Positions 1 through 7,675 of a stretch of 19,721 nt of DNA are shown one piece after another; the first letter of the stretch is position 1, and each line of letters starts with the position of its first letter. Where the stretch lies: contig CAZWVF010000048.1 in the NCBI GenBank assembly GCA_964637695.1, positions 1 to 19,721 of the forward strand. The letters are read 5' to 3'. A model generated the notes under the pieces. The model did no database searches. It worked only from the letters and a program-made list of their open reading frames with translations, and was not told where the DNA came from. The position numbers and the translations under genes are program-made. The DNA comes from JAGLTZ01 sp964637695. Its GTDB lineage: Bacteria; Blakebacterota; Blakebacteria; Blakebacterales; Blakebacteraceae.

Positions 1-249
1 GACCGGCTGCGTTCCGCCTCCTCGCCATAGCCACCGCTATGCCTCGTCGCCGCGCTTTGCAGGCCGGGCCCGGCATCACTCTCGGTGCCGATGTTTGTCA
101 CCTGACATGACACTAGCCGCCCCCTCCACCAGGGCATTAATAAATAGGCTCGGCAACCTACCTGTAGCCTTCTCATAGAAGACTTTGATGGCGTTTAAAG
201 TAGATTGTTGGTGAGGTAGTGCGAATTATTTACTCCTGAAAGTCAATCC
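1..249. other. Left-edge non-coding stretch with clustered inverted repeats
   Basis: No supportable gene. The first 110 or so bases are visibly GC-rich, while 110-300 is AT-richer. Consecutive dyads are visible: CATAGC/GCTATG with a CACC loop (26-41), the 12-base palindrome GCCGGGCCCGGC (63-74), CGGCA/TGCCG around a 10-base loop (71-90), and TGTCA/TGACA (96-107). On the minus strand, 79-225 is open for 49 codons, ends in TGA at 76-78, and begins after a TAA at 226-228 with no usable start. It could be the 3' end of a decayed gene or mobile element, but I do not recognise the peptide. Confidence 0.4.
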
Positions 250-258
250 TGCTATACT
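250..258 (+). promoter_or_regulatory. Extended -10 promoter for the molybdenum-hydroxylase operon
   Basis: TGC followed by TATACT matches an extended -10 (TGnTATAAT with one mismatch). No good -35 lies 17-18 bases upstream, as is usual for extended -10 promoters. Transcription would start near 265, leaving a leader of about 50 nt before the ATG at 316. Found by eye only. Confidence 0.45.
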
Positions 259-315
259 CTGGCCCGGACATAACGTCGAATTATTGATTCCCTCTGTCTT
301 CCTGGAGGAAAATGT

Positions 316-795
316 ATGCCTGCCTACAGTTTCACTGTGAACGGACAGCAGCACAGTGTGGACGTGGATGCCGATACTCCATTGCTGTGGGTGTTGAGAG
401 ACCCACTCGATTACAAAGGGACCAAATACAGCTGTGGTGTCGGTGTCTGCGGATCCTGCACTGTGCTCGTTAACGGTGCCGTTGAAAGGTCGTGTACGCT
501 GGCGATCAGCCAGGTTGATGGAGCAGACGTGATGACTATCGAAGGTATGTCACAGCATGAGATGGGCCGCCTGCTCCAGAGTGCCTGGATCGACGGGCAG
601 GTACCCCAGTGCGGCTACTGCCAGTCGGGTCAGATCATGGGGGCTTTCGCCCTCCTGGAGAGCAATCCCTTGCCCTCCGACGCCGACATCGATGAAACGA
701 TGTCCGATTATCTCTGCCGGTGCGGAACCTACCAGCGGATCCGCCGGGCAATTCACCGTGCAGCAGGGGAGGTGGACGATGTCACGCGTCGTTAA
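316..795 (+). CDS. 2Fe-2S subunit of IorAB-like molybdenum hydroxylase
   Basis: 159-aa electron-transfer subunit of a xanthine oxidase-family molybdoenzyme, passing electrons from the Mo site through two 2Fe-2S clusters. The N-terminal plant-type ferredoxin half has C40, C45, C48 and C60 (motif CGVGVCGSC). The C-terminal helical half has C99 and C102 (CGYC) and C134 and C136 (CRC). The length is normal for the family, as in the small subunits of isoquinoline 1-oxidoreductase or aldehyde dehydrogenase. GGAGG at 304-308 sits 7 bases before the ATG at 316; an ATG at 312 is out of frame. It has no signal peptide, so it is probably carried across the membrane with the Tat-bearing large subunit, whose gene overlaps its end by 17 bases. 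No FAD subunit gene is present, which fits an IorAB-type enzyme. The substrate cannot be read from the sequence. Confidence 0.94.
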   Translation: MPAYSFTVNGQQHSVDVDADTPLLWVLRDPLDYKGTKYSCGVGVCGSCTVLVNGAVERSCTLAISQVDGADVMTIEGMSQHEMGRLLQSAWIDGQVPQCGYCQSGQIMGAFALLESNPLPSDADIDETMSDYLCRCGTYQRIRRAIHRAAGEVDDVTRR

Positions 796-2911
796 GGTGA
801 ACAGGCGGGACTTCCTGAAGGTTTCGGTGACTGCGACCGGTGGACTTGTACTGGGTGTCCACGTCTCCTTTGGTGAAACGGCAGAACCGGACGGTGCTGA
901 AGAGTTGAAGCCGAATGTATTCGTTCAGGTGGATTCGGAAGGCATCGTCACGATCTGGATACCCAGGCCCGAAATGGGGCAGGGTTCCAGAACTGGACTG
1001 ACACAGATCGTGGCCGATGAGCTGGAGGCTGACTGGGACAGGATCAGGATCGTCCAGGCTCTGGCCGGTCCCAGAGAAGTATGGGGCAGCATGTCGGCCG
1101 GTGGCTCCTCGAGCATCCGCAGCTTCTGGGGTCCCATGGGTGACGCCGGAGCTGCCGCCAGGGAGATGCTGGTCGCAGCGGCAGCCGCCAGGTGGGGAGT
1201 GCCCGCATCAGCCTGTGTCGCCAAGAATCATGCGGTACACATCCAGACTGCTGATCAGAAGCTGGATTACGGCGATCTGGTCGAGGACGCGGCTCGACTG
1301 CCTGTACCGGAAGAACCGGCCAGGAAGCATGAGAGCATGTACGAGTATATCGGGAAGCCGATTCCCCGTCTCGATATTCCCCGGAAGGTCAACGGTGAGG
1401 CTGAATTCGGATTCGATGTCCGTATCCCCGGCATGAAGTTCGCCAACATCCGCCGCTCTCCGGTTTTCGGCGGCAGATTGAAGGGATTCGATGACTCGGA
1501 GACTCTGAAGGTCAATGGCGTCGAGCAGGTAGTAGAGATTTCAGCCGGTGTAGCGGTAGTTGCAGATAACACATGGACTGCGATGAAAGGGATGGATGTC
1601 CTGAAGATCGACTGGGATGAAGGACCCGATGCGAACCTCTCTTCCGACCAGATCCAGCGGCAGCTCCAGCAGCTGGGCCGGGAAGAGGCGATGATTGCCG
1701 AGAAGAGCGGTAATGCCCAGGCGGCTTTCGCTGCAGCATCGAAGAAAATCTCTGCTTTATATGAAGTACCATACCTCTCCCATTCGCCTATGGAGCCGAT
1801 GAACGCCACGGCCTATGTGGGTACAGACAGCTGCGATATCTGGCTGCCGACCCAGTCCCCGCAGGATGTACAGAACAGGGCTGCAAGGGCTCTCAACATG
1901 CCTACTGAGAAGGTTAGAGTGCATACGGTGATGACCGGCGGGGGGTTCGGACGCAGGCTGACCAACGAGTTTGTGGTAGATGCGGTCGAAGTGTCGCGGG
2001 CGATCGGCAGGCCCGTTCAGATATTCTGGACCCGGGCTGAAGATACGCAGCACGACTTTTACAGACCGGTCAGTCATCATCAGATGGAAGCGGCATTCGA
2101 CGAATCGGGTACCTTCACGGCGTGGAGGCACCGGGTCATCGCCCATTCGATGTCGGGGTCGAGGAATCCGGAACGGATGGCCGCTCGCATTGACAGCGGT
2201 GCCATGGCCGGGGCCGCCAACCTCTCCTACGGCTGGCCGAGCGCTCTGATCGAATGGAAGATGGCGGTCACACCGGTACCTGTCGGTCCATGGAGATCCG
2301 TCTACTCCTCTCAGGGATTCTTCGCAACCGAGGCTTTTCTGGATGAGGTGGCTGCCGAAGCCGGTCGCGATCCACTCGAATTCAGACTGGAACTGCTGGA
2401 TGAGGACCCGCGCATGCAGGCCGTACTGAAGGCTGCGGCCGAGGGGATCGAATGGGGTAGAGAGAGGCCGGAGGGGAGGGGACTTGGGATCGCCTGCAGC
2501 TACTGCTTCGGAGGCAGAGTAGCGCATGCTGTTGAGGTCGAAGTCAACAGTCGGGGTCTGGTGAATATCCTCTACGTGCACAGCGGCATTGATTGCGGGT
2601 GGGCGGTCAATCCCGATCTGGTGAGATCGCAGGTGGAGGGGGGTGTGATTTTTGCCCTGTCTGCCGCACTTCACGGCGAGATAACCATCGACAGGGGCAG
2701 AGTGGTCCAGGAGACTTTTGCCGAATATCCACTCGTGACCATGGCGGAAGCACCGGAAGTGACCACTCATATTGTTGAAGGCGGGCCGCCGCTGGGTGGT
2801 GTCGGCGAACCTCCGGTTCCGCCTCTGGCGCCGGCGGTTGTGAACGCGATATATGCAGCTACGGGCAGGAGGATTCGAAGGCTGCCGATTCGAATTGTGG
2901 AAATCGGGTGA
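779..2911 (+). CDS. Tat-exported molybdopterin-binding large subunit (IorB-like)
   Basis: 710-aa catalytic subunit of a xanthine oxidase-family molybdenum hydroxylase, which hydroxylates an aldehyde or N-heterocycle using water oxygen. The start is ATG 779, preceded by AGGGGAGG and overlapping the small-subunit gene. The frame is open further upstream, but that part only shadows the small subunit. Residues 9-14 are RRDFLK, a Tat motif followed by a hydrophobic stretch. GGGFGRR (about 1938-1958) is the conserved molybdopterin-binding glycine loop, and GVGEPPVPPLAPA near the C-terminus supplies the catalytic-base glutamate (E677). The single chain with an N-terminal Tat signal, together with the two-cluster small subunit, fits the IorB/membrane-side aldehyde oxidoreductase type rather than a cytoplasmic XdhB. 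The electron acceptor is not encoded nearby. Family assignment is firm; substrate is unknown. Confidence 0.93.
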   Translation: MSRVVKVNRRDFLKVSVTATGGLVLGVHVSFGETAEPDGAEELKPNVFVQVDSEGIVTIWIPRPEMGQGSRTGLTQIVADELEADWDRIRIVQALAGPREVWGSMSAGGSSSIRSFWGPMGDAGAAAREMLVAAAAARWGVPASACVAKNHAVHIQTADQKLDYGDLVEDAARLPVPEEPARKHESMYEYIGKPIPRLDIPRKVNGEAEFGFDVRIPGMKFANIRRSPVFGGRLKGFDDSETLKVNGVEQVVEISAGVAVVADNTWTAMKGMDVLKIDWDEGPDANLSSDQIQRQLQQLGREEAMIAEKSGNAQAAFAAASKKISALYEVPYLSHSPMEPMNATAYVGTDSCDIWLPTQSPQDVQNRAARALNMPTEKVRVHTVMTGGGFGRRLTNEFVVDAVEVSRAIGRPVQIFWTRAEDTQHDFYRPVSHHQMEAAFDESGTFTAWRHRVIAHSMSGSRNPERMAARIDSGAMAGAANLSYGWPSALIEWKMAVTPVPVGPWRSVYSSQGFFATEAFLDEVAAEAGRDPLEFRLELLDEDPRMQAVLKAAAEGIEWGRERPEGRGLGIACSYCFGGRVAHAVEVEVNSRGLVNILYVHSGIDCGWAVNPDLVRSQVEGGVIFALSAALHGEITIDRGRVVQETFAEYPLVTMAEAPEVTTHIVEGGPPLGGVGEPPVPPLAPAVVNAIYAATGRRIRRLPIRIVEIG

Positions 2912-2966
2912 TAATCGGGAGATCGATTTCGGGAATGGGAGCGTCCTTGAAATCCATCAGTCAGAT

Positions 2967-4067
2967 ATGAATGAGCTCAGAGAAATAGTTGAGGCCTATA
3001 AATCATTCACTGCTGAAGGCAGACAATCGGTTCTGCTGACTCTGGTCGATGTCGTCGGATCCTCCTGTCGCAGGCCGGGTGCCAGAATGATCGTGGATGA
3101 GGAGGGGAGAAGTACCGGTTTTATCGGTGGGGGGTGTCTCGAGGGTGACCTTGCAGAACATTCAAAGCTGGTGCTGGAGGGAGATCGACCAAAGACGGTT
3201 ACCTACGATCTCTCCGAATCCGGTGACCTGGCCTGGGGTCTGGGCATCGGATGTCCCGGTAAGATAGTGGTCTTTATCGAATGCATGGAAGAAGGTCTGG
3301 CCGATCGGCTTGGCGAATGGGCACAGTTTGAGGAACCTGCAGTTGCGATAACAGTCTTCGAATCCGAAGAGGGATCCTCGCACCTGCCTGGTATGAGGTG
3401 GGTGATACGGTCTGACAACACCCTGGAAGGTCTCTCCGTCGATGATCCTGTTGTTCCCGCCATCATTCAGATCGGCCGGAAGACCTTCGCTTCAGGAAAG
3501 TCGGTTGTAGAAAAAGTATCCGATGGACCGGCTGCCATCATGATCCTGGCGGAGTACCTGCAGCCGCCACTGAAACTGCTCGTTTTCGGATCGGGGAAAG
3601 ATGCCGCAGCTCTTCTCAGGATTGCATCCGGGATGAACTGGGCGGCAGCAGTTGTGGACCCGGGGGCCGGTGACGATGGGACCCGCCGATACCCCGATTC
3701 GGCCGACAGAATTGCAGAAGAGCCTGTATCCGTGTTCGATGATCTGGGAATAGACAGCCGGACAGCGGTGGTAATGATGAGTCACCTCTACCAGCGTGAC
3801 AGGGCACTGCTGGAACTGCTGGCACATACCGATGCGCGGTACATAGGACTTCTGGGAGCTTCATCCCGCAGGGATTCACTGATCTCGGACCTCTCCCCGC
3901 AAACGCGGGCGAGCCTGGGGGACAGACTTCACGCTCCGGTGGGACTCGACATCGGTGGAGATAGCCCCGAAGAGATCGCACTTTCCGTGGCAGCCGAGAT
4001 CGTTGCCGTATTTTCCGGCCGGAATGGCGGATTCCTGCGTGAACGCAACAAACCGATTCATGACTGA
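2967..4067 (+). CDS. XdhC/CoxI-family molybdenum hydroxylase maturation factor
   Basis: 366-aa protein of the XdhC/CoxI family. Characterised members bind molybdenum cofactor, take part in its sulfuration and insert it into the partner apoenzyme. The N-terminal XdhC_CoxI domain shows SSCRRPGARM and GFIGGGCLEGDL. A C-terminal Rossmann-like half starts at LLVFGSGKDA and contains YIGLLGASSRR and an LHAPVGLDIGG signature, typical of XdhC_C. The frame is open back into the previous gene, but ATG 2967 gives the usual family N-terminus and leaves a 55-base gap after the large subunit. The ribosome site before it is weak, so the start is less certain than the function. The nucleotide-binding glycine motif is slightly degenerate (GSGKDA where GAGHVA is common). 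Its position between the enzyme and the cytidylyltransferase gene supports a dedicated chaperone role. Confidence 0.9.
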   Translation: MNELREIVEAYKSFTAEGRQSVLLTLVDVVGSSCRRPGARMIVDEEGRSTGFIGGGCLEGDLAEHSKLVLEGDRPKTVTYDLSESGDLAWGLGIGCPGKIVVFIECMEEGLADRLGEWAQFEEPAVAITVFESEEGSSHLPGMRWVIRSDNTLEGLSVDDPVVPAIIQIGRKTFASGKSVVEKVSDGPAAIMILAEYLQPPLKLLVFGSGKDAAALLRIASGMNWAAAVVDPGAGDDGTRRYPDSADRIAEEPVSVFDDLGIDSRTAVVMMSHLYQRDRALLELLAHTDARYIGLLGASSRRDSLISDLSPQTRASLGDRLHAPVGLDIGGDSPEEIALSVAAEIVAVFSGRNGGFLRERNKPIHD

Positions 4068-4090
4068 GCAGCAGAAGGGATGCACGGTGC

Positions 4091-4708
4091 TTGAGTAGTC
4101 CAGCGGGCAGGAAGACAGCAGCTGTTGTGCTTGCTGCCGGTGGTTCCACACGATCGAGGGAACCGAAACAGCTGCTCCTCTTTCGTGGCAGAGAACTGCT
4201 GAAACATTCGGTCGAAGTTGCAGTCGGGTCGGTATGCGAACCGATCTGTATTGTTCTGGGTGCCGGAGCGGATCAGTTCGAGAAACTGGTTGAGGATCTC
4301 CCTGTAATCATTGCGATAAATCAGGATTGGGAGAGCGGTGTAAGCAGTTCGATAAGAACCGGTCTGAGAAAGGTAGGAGAGCTGGGTGACAGATTGGATG
4401 CGGTTCTGTTCACGGCTATCGACCAGCCTCTGGTGACCTCGAAGATGCTGGATGATCTGGTTGAATTATATGAGAGACGGCATTCCCTGATTGTTGCATG
4501 CTCGTACAACGAAACGGTTGGCATCCCCGCACTCTTCGATCAGTCGCTCTTCAACCATCTGGAAGGTCTCGAAGGTGACCAGGGTGCCAAGCAGGTGATC
4601 TTGCAGAACATTGATAATGCGCTGCGTGTCGATTGCCCTGAAGCGGGCATCGACATTGACAGTGAAGAGGATCTTGCTCAGCTGAATGAGTTGCAGCAAC
4701 TTGAATAA
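4091..4708 (+). CDS. MocA-like molybdenum cofactor cytidylyltransferase, TTG start
   Basis: 205-aa nucleotidyltransferase of the MobA/MocA family. MocA joins CMP to Mo-molybdopterin, giving the MCD cofactor used by most bacterial xanthine oxidase-family enzymes. The N-terminus reads VVLAAGGSTRSREPKQLLL, the nucleotide-binding signature. AIDQPLV supplies the metal-binding aspartate, and a GIPALF segment followed by GDQGAKQ and IDIDSEEDL completes the family pattern. TTG at 4091 is the only start that keeps the signature complete, and AGAAGGGA lies about 10 bases upstream. A nearby GTG at 4087 is out of frame. Cytidylyl rather than guanylyl specificity is inferred from the linkage to XdhC and a molybdenum hydroxylase. 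The 3' end overlaps the sulfatase gene by 23 bases, suggesting translational coupling. Confidence 0.88.
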   Translation: MSSPAGRKTAAVVLAAGGSTRSREPKQLLLFRGRELLKHSVEVAVGSVCEPICIVLGAGADQFEKLVEDLPVIIAINQDWESGVSSSIRTGLRKVGELGDRLDAVLFTAIDQPLVTSKMLDDLVELYERRHSLIVACSYNETVGIPALFDQSLFNHLEGLEGDQGAKQVILQNIDNALRVDCPEAGIDIDSEEDLAQLNELQQLE

Positions 4709-6512
4709 GGGCGCACCCGACCGGAGGGATTTTCTGAAGGGACTGGGTGCCGGTGCAGCTGCAATGGCTCTGCCCTTATCGATTACTGTCCCTCAATCCA
4801 GATCATATGCAGGACCGAATGTAATCCTGATCATGACCGACGATCAGGGATACGGTGATCTCGGCGTGACCGGCAATCCAATAATCCAGACTCCCAACAT
4901 AGATCAGATGGCCGGTCGCAGCGCGCGGCTTGATAACTTCTACGTAAGCCCCGTCTGTTCGCCCACGCGTGCCTGCCTGATGACAGGTCGATATAACTAC
5001 AGAACCCGCTGCATAGATACCCTGGTCGGCAGATCGATGATGGACCCGGAGGAGGTGACGATGGCCGAGATCCTTGCCGATGCGGGGTACGCCACTGGAA
5101 TCTTCGGAAAATGGCACCTGGGTGACAACTACCCGATGCGGGCGATGGACCAGGGTTTCCAGGAGTCACTCGTACACAGGGGAGGAGGTATCGGCCAGCC
5201 GTCCGATCCTCCCGGCGGGGAGGGCAAATACACAGATCCCGTTCTCTTTCATAACGGCAGGCAGGTCGAAACACAGGGTTACTGCACCGATGTCTATTTC
5301 GATGCCGCCATGAACTGGATCGAGAGCAGCCTGCGGTCCGGACGGAACTTCCTCGCCTGCATCTCGACCAATGCCCCCCACGCTCCTTTCCACGACGTAC
5401 CCCTCGATCTCTACGATTATTACAGGGGGCTGAACCTCGAAAACAGCCAGTTCCCTCAGGAGAGGGGACACAAACTCCCCGATGAGGCCGATACAGACAG
5501 GCGCGCACGTATATTCTCCATGATCACCAACATAGATCAGAATGTCGGCCGCCTCTTCGACAGGCTCGATCGTCTCCGGATCGCTGACAGCACACTGGTC
5601 ATGTTCATGACCGACAACGGACCGAATGGCCGGCGGTATAATGCCGGAATGCGCGGAATCAAGACTGAAGTGTATGAGGGAGGAATACGCTCGCCCCTCT
5701 TCATCCACTGGCCCGCAAGGCTGGAGGCCGGCCGCTCCTCAGACCGGATTGCGGCACATATAGATGTGCTTCCTGTAATCCTCGATGCCTGTGGCGTCAA
5801 GGCCCCGGACGACCTTCAGCTGGATGGAAGGAGCTTTCTTCCACTGCTTACCGGTGAAGGGGCTGAAGGAGCAGGATGGCCCGATCGAACGCTTTATATC
5901 CAGGCCCACCGTGGCGACCGGCCGGTCATGTACCATAACTTCGCTGCACGGAACCAGAAATGGAAGCTGGTGCATCCGAGCGGATTCCACAGTGAGAACA
6001 TGACGGGCGAGCCGGAGTTCGAGCTGTACGACATGGAGTTCGATCCGCTGGAGAGGAATAACATCGCAGCCAGACGCCCCGATATCGTCCGGAACATGCG
6101 GGGGGATTACGAGCAGTGGTTCCTCGACGTAAGCAGCACCAGATCCGACAATTATGCCCCGCCGTGGATCTATATAGGAACACCTCATGAGAATCCAACC
6201 GTTCTGACCCGCCAGGACTGGCGCCATACCCGGGGTCGGGTCTGGGCGGCCGATTCGAATGGCTACTGGGAACTCTATGCACCTCAATCGGGCACATTCG
6301 ATATCAGGGTGCGCTTTCCGGCTGCAGAAGCCGATGGAGAGGTCCGGCTGATGACGGGCGGCCGGGAGATCACTCGCTTCTTTGAGGCGGGAACCGCAGA
6401 GGTAACCTGCTCTGACATCAAACTGGATCAGGGACCGCTGCGTCTTCAGGCCGGACTGAGGATAGAGGGAAGGGTAAGGGGACCGTGGCAGGTGGATGTT
6501 GTTCGTCGTTAG
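4686..6512 (+). CDS. Tat-exported formylglycine-dependent sulfatase
   Basis: 608-aa arylsulfatase-type hydrolase, which would cleave a sulfate ester on an unknown substrate. Residues 13-18 (RRDFLK) plus a hydrophobic stretch form a Tat signal. Metal ligands D52 and D53 lie in MTDDQGYGD. CSPTRACLMTGR (91-102) contains the C-x-P-x-R site whose C91 would become formylglycine. GKWHLG (141-146), H232 in PHAP, D310-N311 in TDNG and K326 complete the usual active-site set. About 110 residues after the catalytic domain form a probable beta-sandwich that I cannot name. ATG 4686 overlaps the cytidylyltransferase gene by 23 bases; a TTG at 4701 is a weaker alternative. A cysteine-type sulfatase needs formylglycine activation, and no FGE or anaerobic maturase gene is in the window. 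Finding a sulfatase coupled to Mo-cofactor genes is unusual. Confidence 0.93.
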   Translation: MSCSNLNKGAPDRRDFLKGLGAGAAAMALPLSITVPQSRSYAGPNVILIMTDDQGYGDLGVTGNPIIQTPNIDQMAGRSARLDNFYVSPVCSPTRACLMTGRYNYRTRCIDTLVGRSMMDPEEVTMAEILADAGYATGIFGKWHLGDNYPMRAMDQGFQESLVHRGGGIGQPSDPPGGEGKYTDPVLFHNGRQVETQGYCTDVYFDAAMNWIESSLRSGRNFLACISTNAPHAPFHDVPLDLYDYYRGLNLENSQFPQERGHKLPDEADTDRRARIFSMITNIDQNVGRLFDRLDRLRIADSTLVMFMTDNGPNGRRYNAGMRGIKTEVYEGGIRSPLFIHWPARLEAGRSSDRIAAHIDVLPVILDACGVKAPDDLQLDGRSFLPLLTGEGAEGAGWPDRTLYIQAHRGDRPVMYHNFAARNQKWKLVHPSGFHSENMTGEPEFELYDMEFDPLERNNIAARRPDIVRNMRGDYEQWFLDVSSTRSDNYAPPWIYIGTPHENPTVLTRQDWRHTRGRVWAADSNGYWELYAPQSGTFDIRVRFPAAEADGEVRLMTGGREITRFFEAGTAEVTCSDIKLDQGPLRLQAGLRIEGRVRGPWQVDVVRR

Positions 6513-6564
6513 CAGCACGTTTATTCTCTTTGGAGATACCGGGCATTTCTGAAAGGTAATGGAG

Positions 6565-7653
6565 ATGAAGAATCGGTGCATTGGACGATCGATCCTGTCG
6601 ATGGCGGCGATCCTGCTGCTGACAGGTATCACCGGCTGCGGAAAGGAAAAGGAAGAGCCTGGAATCCGGGTGATGACCTGGAATGTCTATGTAGGTGCAG
6701 ATATCAATGCCATACTCGAAGAAACCGATCCCACCCTGATCCCCGTCCGCGTTGCTGAAGCCTGGGCTGCGGTCCAGAACACGAATTTCGCCGCACGAGC
6801 CCGGGCTCTGGCCTCTGAGATTGTCCGGGAACGCCCGCATCTGGTAGGTCTGCAGGAAATATCCACCATCTCGATTCAGAGCCCGGGTGATTACCTGACC
6901 GGCAATCTCGATGAAGCTGATGAAGAGGTACTCAACTTCCTCGACCTGCTCCGCAGTGAGCTTCAGGAACAGGGTGCCGGATACAACACCGTTGCCATCA
7001 CGGACGGTTTCAATATTGAATTACCCATGCTCGTGGAACCGGACAGCCTGTGGTACGATGACATCCGCATTCAGGATCACGACGTGCTGCTTGCAAGAGA
7101 TGGTGTACAGGTAGGCAATACCGAAGAGAACTATTTCGAAGCCAATCTTGAAGTGTCGATAGGTGACTCCATTGTGATCGTCCAGAGGGGGTGGGTTTCT
7201 GCCAGTGTGATGATCAAGGGTAATGAGATCTACGTTGTCTCAGCCCATCTCGAAACGTCAGAGAACTCCGCGGCCGTCCAGGATTCACAGGCGGCCGAAC
7301 TCATTGAGGCATTGAGTACGGTCCAGCAGCCCATTGTCCTGATGGGTGACTTCAACTCTGACGCAGACGGGAGTACAACACCTGTGTACGGCAATCTGCT
7401 GGCGGCGGGATTCGTGGATGCCTGGCTGGAAATGGATGGGAAGGGAGCAGGCTTCACATGCTGCCAGCTCTCAGATCTAACCAACACGGCCTCCATGCTG
7501 GACAGGCGCATAGACTACATTCTGCTCAGCAGAGGAAGTGGATATGAAGTTCTGAATATCACCCTGGCAGGTGCAGATCCGGAAGACCGCACTCTCTCGG
7601 GATTGTGGCCCTCCGATCATGCGGGCCTGTCAGCCAGGATCCATCTGCCGTAA
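6565..7653 (+). CDS. Endonuclease/exonuclease/phosphatase-fold lipoprotein
   Basis: 362-aa lipoprotein of the EEP superfamily, whose members cut phosphodiester or phosphomonoester bonds in nucleic acids, sphingomyelin or inositides. A short basic N-terminus and hydrophobic stretch end in the lipobox ITGC (C25). Catalytic landmarks are N40 in MTWNVY, E98 in GLQE, H228 in SAHLE, D262 and N264 in GDFN, D317 in RRIDYIL and the terminal SDH (350-352). All are intact, so it should be active. ATG 6565 is preferred because AAAGG lies 8 bases upstream; ATG 6559 is only 2 bases from that site. It follows the sulfatase by about 50 bases on the same strand and is probably co-transcribed. The surface location argues against DNA repair and for an extracellular substrate, but the substrate is unknown. 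C299-C300 is an unusual paired cysteine. Confidence 0.85.
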   Translation: MKNRCIGRSILSMAAILLLTGITGCGKEKEEPGIRVMTWNVYVGADINAILEETDPTLIPVRVAEAWAAVQNTNFAARARALASEIVRERPHLVGLQEISTISIQSPGDYLTGNLDEADEEVLNFLDLLRSELQEQGAGYNTVAITDGFNIELPMLVEPDSLWYDDIRIQDHDVLLARDGVQVGNTEENYFEANLEVSIGDSIVIVQRGWVSASVMIKGNEIYVVSAHLETSENSAAVQDSQAAELIEALSTVQQPIVLMGDFNSDADGSTTPVYGNLLAAGFVDAWLEMDGKGAGFTCCQLSDLTNTASMLDRRIDYILLSRGSGYEVLNITLAGADPEDRTLSGLWPSDHAGLSARIHLP

Positions 7654-7675
7654 TAGTCCAAAGCCGGCTGGATAT

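Noticed and set aside
557..778. Longer N-terminus for the Mo-hydroxylase large subunit
   Set aside because: It overlaps the small-subunit coding region in another frame and would bury the Tat signal; ATG 779 has a good ribosome site.
1757..2770. 337-codon minus-strand open frame inside the large-subunit gene
   Set aside because: Mirror of a strongly supported coding region; its protein shows no recognisable domain or ribosome site.
5739..6632. 297-codon minus-strand open frame over the sulfatase gene
   Set aside because: Antisense shadow of the sulfatase; no family features.
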